From Tachypleus tridentatus (lineage: Eukaryota; Arthropoda; Merostomata; Xiphosura; Limulidae): a stretch of 64,000 bases of DNA. This document shows, piece by piece, positions 57,400-64,000 of the stretch (positions are counted from its first letter, which is position 1; the number at the start of each line of letters is the position of its first letter). Position numbers and translations under genes: made by a program. The stretch covers positions 105,013,285-105,077,284 of the forward strand of contig NC_134827.1 in NCBI RefSeq assembly GCF_004210375.1. Direction: 5' to 3'. The notes below the pieces were generated by a model, which saw only the letters and a list, made by a program, of their open reading frames with translations, had not been told where the DNA came from and did not search any database.

Positions 57400-58575
57400 A
57401 TTTTGCGTATTTTTTGTACTTAACAAAAAACTGTACGTTTACTCAAAAGGGTTTAGCTAAAAGCTTTCGTTGGTGTCAAAATCACATTCAACTAAATGTT
57501 ACATTTCTTTTAGTCTTTTTTGCACTAATCACACAGCATTTGAAAGCAACAGTATATCATGATATAGATCCCCCCGTTAAAATAATTATTCGCTCACCTT
57601 GTTTCCTTCAACCGAGTGAAGTTCGTCACACTTCGTTTCATTAACGAAGTCCCATTGATGCTTATCAGCCACACAAATTTGGTTAGCGTCCTCTATCGAA
57701 CTATCAGGGTTATCACTTGAAGCTCTGATACAGGAAGCTCCTAGAATAAGGGACTAGATTTTCTTGTCAAACAGTTAGTTGTTAATACTTACCATGAAAT
57801 ATTGCTTAGTAACTTAACCTAATTACAATTCTCAATATTAATACGAACAAAATTCTGGTTAGGAAGTTACCACACAGGATCTGGTACAAACGCTTAATGG
57901 TTTTCAAACGAGACGCAAAATTCGAGCGCTTTCCGATAGCTCACTATTTGAAAAATTAATAGTAATAGAATACCAGTAATAACCGTCTGGGGGCTTAGTG
58001 GCAAATCTTCTTGTTATCGTTTCCCATTATTAATTAGTGTAGAGGCAGTTTACTACCAGTCGTTTGCTAACTTGCTAGCTAGTATTTAGCTTACTAATTT
58101 TTTTTTTTTTTCTTTTTAGTCTAAAGCTTAATTGGTGACTATTAACCAATAGCTTCTTTGCTAGCAAATATTTAGCCTCAAGCAGTGCCTTCACCGATCG
58201 CTAGTTGCTTTGCTAGCAAGTGACTAGGAAACAGACGGACATGCTGTTACTGAACATTTATTGCAATAATTAAATTGGAGTTTAGCTTGTATTAGGCCTA
58301 ATAAAATCTTGAATTTCATTCCTCTGAATAACCCTAGGTTAAGAACAAAAGAGCTTAAACGTTTTTGCCAACTTGTGAGAACGTTTATTTGCCTCTAAGC
58401 TGTTAAAAAAAACAACACGTATTTATAACGAGTGATAGACAAAGACCGTGTATGGTAATGATATTAGACCAGTAAATCTTGTTACCCTAACTTACTGCAC
58501 TTAATGTACAGTAGGATCACAACGCCCAGTGTTAACTTACATCATGTCGTACGTTTTATTGTTCAACAAAACATT
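57400..58575. other. Intergenic stretch, nothing recognised
   Basis: Contains three loosely similar blocks around TTGCTAGC palindromes between 58060 and 58225 (TTGCTAGCTAGTATTTAGC, TTGCTAGCAAATATTTAGC, TTGCTAGCAAGTGACTAGG). No gene was seen. Confidence 0.5.
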
Positions 58576-59044
58576 GCTGTAAACAGGGGAGTAGATCCTG
58601 GGGGGGGTACATCTCCCCTTCATTTTAGGTGGGGGTATGGTGCATACAATCCCCCTCCCTACAGTTTGGTCTGTTGAATTGTTTTATTGCATCGCAGGCC
58701 TACAAATTGCGTGTTTGTTCGTGTGATTCTCATGTTCTTTCCAATCGAATTACATAATTAGGCCTAGATGTAGGCTTTTTCAGTAGCCGAAATGTATATC
58801 TTTAATATAGACGTGCTTTTAAGTTTTCGATCTAAGCGATAGTTCTAAGTATCAGTTTATAGGCCTAAGTACACATGCAAGTATCGTGACAACAAGATTA
58901 CTCTGTGACTGCATGTTTACAGCTTTCAGGTTCACATAATCAGAGATTATACCACTTTGTAAATTGAACAGTCCATATAAGTGGTTGCATAAATTATCCC
59001 CCCCCATCCATCGTGTGTAAAAAATCTACGCCCCTGGCTGTAAA
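58576..59044. mobile_element. Non-autonomous hAT element with perfect 8-bp target duplication
   Basis: Element 58584-59036 (453 bp). The left end CAGGGGAGTAGAT and the right end, reversed, CAGGGGCGTAGAT differ at one position. Both sub-terminal regions carry G-runs (left) or C-runs (right). GCTGTAAA flanks it on both sides (58576-58583 and 59037-59044). An 8-bp duplication with CAGGG termini is diagnostic of hAT transposons. There is no transposase, so it moved in trans. Confidence 0.93.
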
Positions 59045-59571
59045 CGATATTCTACATTTGTAGACATTAATTTTACTCTGTACGTTAAAATTATTATTGT
59101 CTTATTATAACAAGACTAATAAATAAAAACATTTCTAATTCATTAAAATGTATACTATTTAAGGGACTACGTATAGCACAGAATATTTTATACATCTACA
59201 CTGATTAGAACTCGGTTTTGAATTACGACTCGCGCTGGTCACGAGTTTTTATAAATGTTAAGCCTAACGCTTTCCAACACAACCTGTCCTTAACTTTATG
59301 GAAAGTTAAAAATAGTTAAAGTCGACATACTATAGTTAAAGGATGGGAACCTTAACGGTCCAATGAAAGTTCTGATTAACGATCCGTATAGTTTCTCGAA
59401 ATGTTAACATCTTTAATATGCATTTTACGCCTGAAACAACGAGGTGTTGGAAGACTATTCGTTGGGACTTTTATAGGCAAGTTTAACATAATGAAACCAG
59501 TGTATTTCAGATCACAGAACACATTTTAGGTGTCACAGAAATTATGTTCTTTAAGAGTTTGACCCTTTTTG

Positions 59572-59692
59572 TTTTAGCATAAAGTTGCGCAAGGGGCTAA
59601 CCGAGTTCTGATCATCGCGGGAAATCGAATCCGATATTATGACGTTGCAAGTCTAAATTTACAACTGACCCCTCCGGGGAGGGGCTAGTTTT
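59572..59692 (-). mobile_element. SINE-B copy, diverged
   Basis: Reversed: GCATAAAGTTGCGCAAGGGG, B box GGGAAATCGAATCC, CAAGTCTAAATTTACAACTG and head CCCCTCCGGGGAGGGGC. Confidence 0.65.
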
Positions 59693-59699
59693 ATTATGT

Positions 59700-60950
59700 T
59701 GAAGTTTTATAATACAAATTAAATGTTATACGAATTTTTCTCGATAGAAACAAAAAGAAAATATAAAACAAATAATATGTGACGTAGCGTTTGCCAAAAG
59801 ACGTAAATTTACAGAACCAAGAAATAAGGGTAGATACCTAGACTGTAACAGAGATGCCAACCATTACGATTTTGGTGTATACATTACGACTATACGCTCA
59901 TTCATTCAAATATTACGACTTGTTGAAACTCCCAAATTATATATATATTATACAGGCCTATACAATAAAGTGATAAATTGTTCCCCCAAGGCTTGAAATG
60001 GGTGAAAAGAAAATTTCTAGTGAGATACAAATATATTTTGATAATAAATAAAAGACATAGTCCAAATGGCTACTTGCGATAATCATGTTTGTGCTTGAAA
60101 TAAAAACAATATTTGTATCTCCGACGTCTACCAATAGTTCGAGTGCTGTGCTTCTCCATATTAGGTATGTGGGGGGAACCCATAGTTACGGTGTCAGTGT
60201 TTATCAGCCAATCAGCGCTCGCGTAGATGGGTATTTCTCGTTTTCTAAGCGGCCTAGAAACACCAATGCGATCGTTCACAAAATGAAAAAAAAAAAAAAA
60301 AAAAGGCTTCGTTCACCAGATTGTCTTTTTTTCTGGCAAATCTAAAAAGGACTAAAACTGTAAATAAAAAATATAGGAAATAGTATAGTGCAAAATATCT
60401 GGTCATTGCATCAAAAGTCAGTGACAGTCATGTAGTGGTGGCCCATGCCCTCCGTCAGCCCCCAAATATTGTTACTTACATATATTCAAAATATGGAAAA
60501 CACTTCTCTTTTACATATACGCATATTTTCATAAACATGATTATTTCTAATAATGAATTATTAATCAGAGTACGAGTTTCTAATGAAATCGCTGTTCAAA
60601 ATGGCACACATTTCTGGAAATATACATTGGTATTTGATGTACTGAAATGTACACAGTGATGAGAAAAAAAATTAAAATAATAATAATAATAATAATACAA
60701 AAGAAACAAATTGAAAACAAATATGAAAAAGTGAGGGATACATATTTACATATATACAAAATTAATATAAAATCAATAAATGGAAATAAATATACTGAGA
60801 TTAATAAGAAAAACACGAAATAAAATACATACATAAAGTGAGTAAGTACAATTAATATATACAAAAGTAACATAATAATTAGGAATACATGTATCAATAT
60901 ATTAATGGCTCATTAATAAGAGTTAACAAAATGAAAAAATACAACACAAA
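59700..60950. other. AT-rich stretch with microsatellites, no gene recognised
   Basis: Contains a poly-A run near 60285-60304 and an (AAT)n run near 60675-60696. A CCAAT-type GCCAATCAGCGCTCGCG lies at about 60206-60222 in a small CpG-bearing patch, but no exon follows that I can support. Confidence 0.5.
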
Positions 60951-61159
60951 ATCATAGAAAATTAGTAATTTACACACACACACACACACAATGTTAAAAG
61001 GAAGCGAGAGCAAAGGGCGGCTCAAAACCCGAGCTCCCCCACCAGCACACAGAGAGGCGAAACGCACGGCCGCCACCGGTGGTAAAAGTCCCTAGGACTC
61101 AGCAGCCAGTAGTTCGCCTCAAGACAAAATGACAGGCTCTACTTGGCCTTGCCCAGAAT

Positions 61160-61660
61160 CTTCAAGTACGACATCGGTGCCTGATCGAAAACAAACTGAT
61201 TTCAAACAAGGCAGATGACGTACTCAGAAGAGTGTTAAGGTGTTTTGGAATGAAAAGGTCAACTGACTGGGCACAGAGACCGGCACGCGATATAAAATGG
61301 TCCCTGCCGAAAGCGGCGAGACACGGGAAAGGCGGACCACACTTTCCCAGATCGCCACCGACGTCGGACGAAGGACCAACATGTGTAAAACAGACTCCAC
61401 CCGAGTGTGACACATCCGAGTTGTACAATAATTCCATAAGAATGTACACTCCCCCACCCGAAGGATGTTATGTACAATGCGTCAGTTGAAGGCCTGGAGG
61501 CAGATATCAACATGTCGCAGCACAACGCGGTTCCAAATAACGTCCCACAGAAGAGCAGGGTGGTGTTGCTGAACCCTGGGGGTACAGTCAGGAGTCAGCA
61601 AGCAGTAGAGGGAACGAGAGTCTGTTCGGCAGATGCGGCACGACCGCGACACATGGCAGC
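61160..61660 (-). pseudogene. Tx1-like ORF2, C-terminal region after the reverse transcriptase
   Basis: Minus-strand pieces read VIWNRVVLRHVDICLQAFN, then RIVHNILRVGECTFLWNYC, then VLRPTSVAIWESVVRL. This is the pattern of the conserved C-terminal segment of such elements (AHGVLPV...C..C...E...H....C....IW). Some of the expected Cys and His are lost and frames shift at least twice. Confidence 0.6.
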
Positions 61661-62390
61661 AGAATTCCACTGGTAGTCCATCCAGCCAAGGACACCTACC
61701 AAGCAGCATGGACCGAATGGCGGACCAGCATTCATCCAAGCTGATGGGTTTCACCATGCGGATCGTGAAGAGAAAAATCGAGGGAGGGCAAAAACAGAGT
61801 GATATCATCCCACAGCCCCTCATCCACAGGAGAGGCCGAATATAAATGGCGATAAAAGCCGAGACATGCGTCTAGAATGTCAGATGATGATTGACCATTC
61901 TCCAACATCACACTGGAGATGTGTCTGGTCTTGGCCATCTCCCGTGTCTTGCACAGTGGAACTCTAACATTTCTGGGATTGAAAGGTTCTATCAAACTGG
62001 AAATGATCGCTGCATGAAATAGTTTGGAATACTCCAAATATACATCCTTACAAAGGTTCTCAATGTCTGAGAGGACCCAGTGATCCACTGGCCTGCCAAA
62101 GAGAAAGGCAGCCAAGATGTCCTGCTTGCCTCACAAGGCCAGGCGACGGGCTCGCGAACGCTGCATGCCATATTGCCTCAACAAGGAGCACAGGCTTCCT
62201 TGAAATCCACCCACCAGGACCCATCAACAGAACAAATTCCCTGGACCAAAGCAATCAATTTGTCTCCAACCTTATCCTCAGCAAGGAGGGAGATATTGAG
62301 CCTCCACACACCTGAGCCCCAAAAATCGGGGACAAAGTCCTGGAATGTGGCGATAAGTGCCCAATGGTCAGACACGTAAAAACGAGACAT
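61660..62390 (-). pseudogene. Tx1-like ORF2, linker and start of reverse transcriptase
   Basis: Minus strand: RFYVSDHWAL (the SDH motif ending the endonuclease), VWRLNISLL, a linker, then KPISLDECWSAIRSMLLGRC followed by DGLPVEFC, which is the beginning of the reverse transcriptase. The catalytic YxDD region and fingers/palm do not follow. The sequence instead passes within about 100 bp to the post-RT segment. Confidence 0.75.
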
Positions 62391-62968
62391 CCCAACCCAG
62401 TGAACTGTAGCCCTGCTAAGGCTCTGCCAGAGGTTAGGTGTTACACAGAACCAGTCCAGGTAACAAGAGACGTCCTGACTGGTTCAAGTGACCACAAAAG
62501 CAGACCCATGCAGTGCACGCCAGACATAAAAAAAAAAAAAATTCAGTCTGATGGCACAGCATGCAGAGACTGCATACACTGATTACCATAAAGTGGATTG
62601 CCTCCAATCCTGTCGAGGTAAGGATCCAGCACGTAGTTGAAGTCGCCACCAAGGATGATATCGACCTGCATTATCAAGAACCTGTCGAAGCCTGGGAAGA
62701 AGGAATCCACCTCCCCAGACCAAACAGGCACATTAACAAGCCAAGTCTTACAATCCCCAGTGACAACATAAACGCATACAACCCACCCCTCAGCATTACT
62801 GTGTGACGCGAGAATGGTGCCATTAAAAACGCGGGTGAAAAAGGATCCCCACACCAAGCGTCGAGCTGAACGACAAAAAGGCACGGACAGGAAAGAGGGA
62901 AGAAAACGAAAAGTGGTATCTCCTAGAGGAAACATGGGTCTCCTGCAAGAAAATTGTATTAACTGCAA
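62390..62968 (-). pseudogene. Tx1-like ORF2 endonuclease domain
   Basis: Minus strand: RLVWGSFFTRVFNGTILA, GWVVCVYVVTGDC, VDIILGGDFNYVLDPYLDR, then IGGNPLYG. GGDFN and the later SDH are the metal-binding and catalytic motifs of the apurinic-type endonuclease that nicks target DNA. A frameshift at the A13 run near 62530 separates GGDFN from SDH. Confidence 0.8.
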
Positions 62969-63072
62969 AGCAACTAAAGATGAAAACTGAATTACTTTGC
63001 AATGCTACTCATTTCCTAGATGAGTAGGGTTAGACAAGAAAAACCCATCAAATCAGCCAGAAGGGGTAGAAA

Positions 63073-64000
63073 TCAGTGATGCTGCTGCTGCTTTGGCTGA
63101 ACTGATTGTGCAGGAGAGCTGAGCAGCCTCTTGAGACTGTCCAACCCTACCCCCACATCACTGCAGTGGCTGCCACAATCTAACAAACACTGCTGTACTG
63201 AAGACTCAGATTTGTGTCTGAGAGAGACATAGGGCTGCAGGCCCCCCCCCCACTCCCCGTCGCTCTCCTCCTGAGATCTCGAAAAGCTCGAGCGACTGGG
63301 AAATCCTACAATGTAATCGAGCGAGCCCAGCGAGGACAGCTCATTTGCTATTGGGTTGGGGTTACCAACATCAATGAGGGCAAGCACCTGACCACCCACA
63401 ATACTCGAGGCCAGGGAAGTGGGCTCCTCAGAGTCCTGAACCCCAGCTTCACTGGCCAAAGGGACCTGGGCCACCTCAGAGGCACAAACTCCCTCAACCA
63501 GCCCACCAAAAACAGAGGGGGCTTGATCCTCTTCAGAGGTTCCCACCCCAACAGCCACACATGTTGCGAGGATGTGGATGCTGACACAGCCCCTAACCTC
63601 CTCCCTAGATGTCCTCCAAAGAACTAGAATCTTCACCCTCTTCAGCCTGGAGTCTCCTCAAGGATTTCGACCATTCCAACGTCAGGAGGGTGGGCCCAAG
63701 CCTCCTCGGAGGCCCCACTCACCAGAATATCAGCAGGAGTGGGCCCAGCATCACCAACACCTTGTACCTCTCCAGGAGGGTACAGATTCTCCTCAAGGGA
63801 TCGAGAACCCCCATCCCGTGACACAGGAGCGGTCGCCACTGGGGTGCTATCTCCTGAGAGATCCCACCTTTCTCAGCAGTCACAACTGGAGGCGGGACAG
63901 AGGAAACCCCCACCCCTTTCGCCCCACTCATTTTACGCGGCTGCCCTGCAGCCACCGCGGCATAAGATGCCACACACCTCGGACAGTGCGAGGATGTGTG
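63073..64000 (-). pseudogene. Tx1-like ORF1 (nucleic-acid-binding protein), C-terminal part
   Basis: At the right edge the minus strand reads HTSSHCPRCVASYAAVAAG, the end of a zinc-knuckle region followed by a low-complexity Ala/Gly/Pro/Ser tail. Acidic, Ser-rich frames continue to about 63073 and stop before the endonuclease. The N-terminal part lies outside the window. Confidence 0.6.

Larger units (their letters stand above)
60973..64000 (-). mobile_element. Tx1-like non-LTR retrotransposon, broken, runs off the window
   Basis: A GC-rich block (visibly above the AT-rich host DNA) reading on the minus strand. From right to left: ORF1 end, ORF2 endonuclease, start of reverse transcriptase, then directly the C-terminal zinc region. 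An (AC)n tract at 60973-60989 marks the probable 3' tail, read as (TG)n on the element strand. Frameshifts and stops are frequent. The element class is assigned from the GGDFN...DR.GGNP endonuclease style and the PGLDGLPVEF-type start of the reverse transcriptase. Confidence 0.85.

Noticed and set aside
60580..60897. Minus-strand frame of about 105 hydrophobic residues
   Set aside because: The product is Ile/Phe/Leu-rich because it translates A-rich sequence and an (AAT)n microsatellite on the opposite strand.

Overview
This is an AT-rich animal genome segment with spliced genes. The best fit is a chelicerate, most likely a horseshoe crab (Xiphosura). The main reason is a tRNA-derived SINE of about 265-275 bp, present in some 20 copies, whose sequence I associate from memory with horseshoe-crab genomes. 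The two conserved genes, AJM1 and TMEM268, and the mix of Penelope-like, Jockey-like, Tx1-like, Tc1-like and hAT elements also suit an arthropod. The species assignment is inference.

Layout. Positions 1-16.8 kb hold no recognisable exon. This stretch is packed with SINEs, an 83-bp tandem array, a 45-bp perfect duplication and Penelope-like terminal fragments, one of which resembles a hammerhead ribozyme. A degenerate array of about 32-bp units runs up to the first recognised exon. At 16.8-20.0 kb lie the last two coding exons of an AJM1-like gene (+ strand), ending in a MYND-like zinc finger and a conserved C-terminal domain. Positions 20-31.4 kb are intergenic. They carry SINEs, a frameshifted Tc1-like transposon with an internal 58-bp array, an 18-copy 57-bp minisatellite, and a 42-bp array that ends about 55 bp before the next exon.

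A complete TMEM268-like gene (+ strand, eight coding exons, about 508 codons) spans 31.4-42.1 kb. Its first intron contains a broken Jockey-like retrotransposon and its last intron contains a 91-bp minisatellite. Positions 42.1-53.5 kb are AT-rich with no gene recognised; a 549-bp fold-back element and an inverted pair of Penelope-like ends stand out. At 53.57-53.65 kb there is a promoter-like patch with a short possible first coding exon. From 54 to 60.9 kb there is a SINE nested in a hAT-like MITE, the GIY-YIG end of a Penelope-like element, and a non-autonomous hAT copy with a perfect 8-bp target duplication. The last 3 kb (61.0-64.0) are clearly richer in GC and are a minus-strand Tx1-like LINE that has lost its reverse transcriptase core and runs off the window.

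The two real genes are on the same strand about 11 kb apart. Nothing suggests they are co-transcribed. AJM1 acts at epithelial cell junctions and TMEM268 is a two-pass membrane protein. Both human orthologues are on chromosome 9, so their proximity here may be a trace of ancient linkage. I did not find a new multi-gene system; the most unusual material is the repeat structure.
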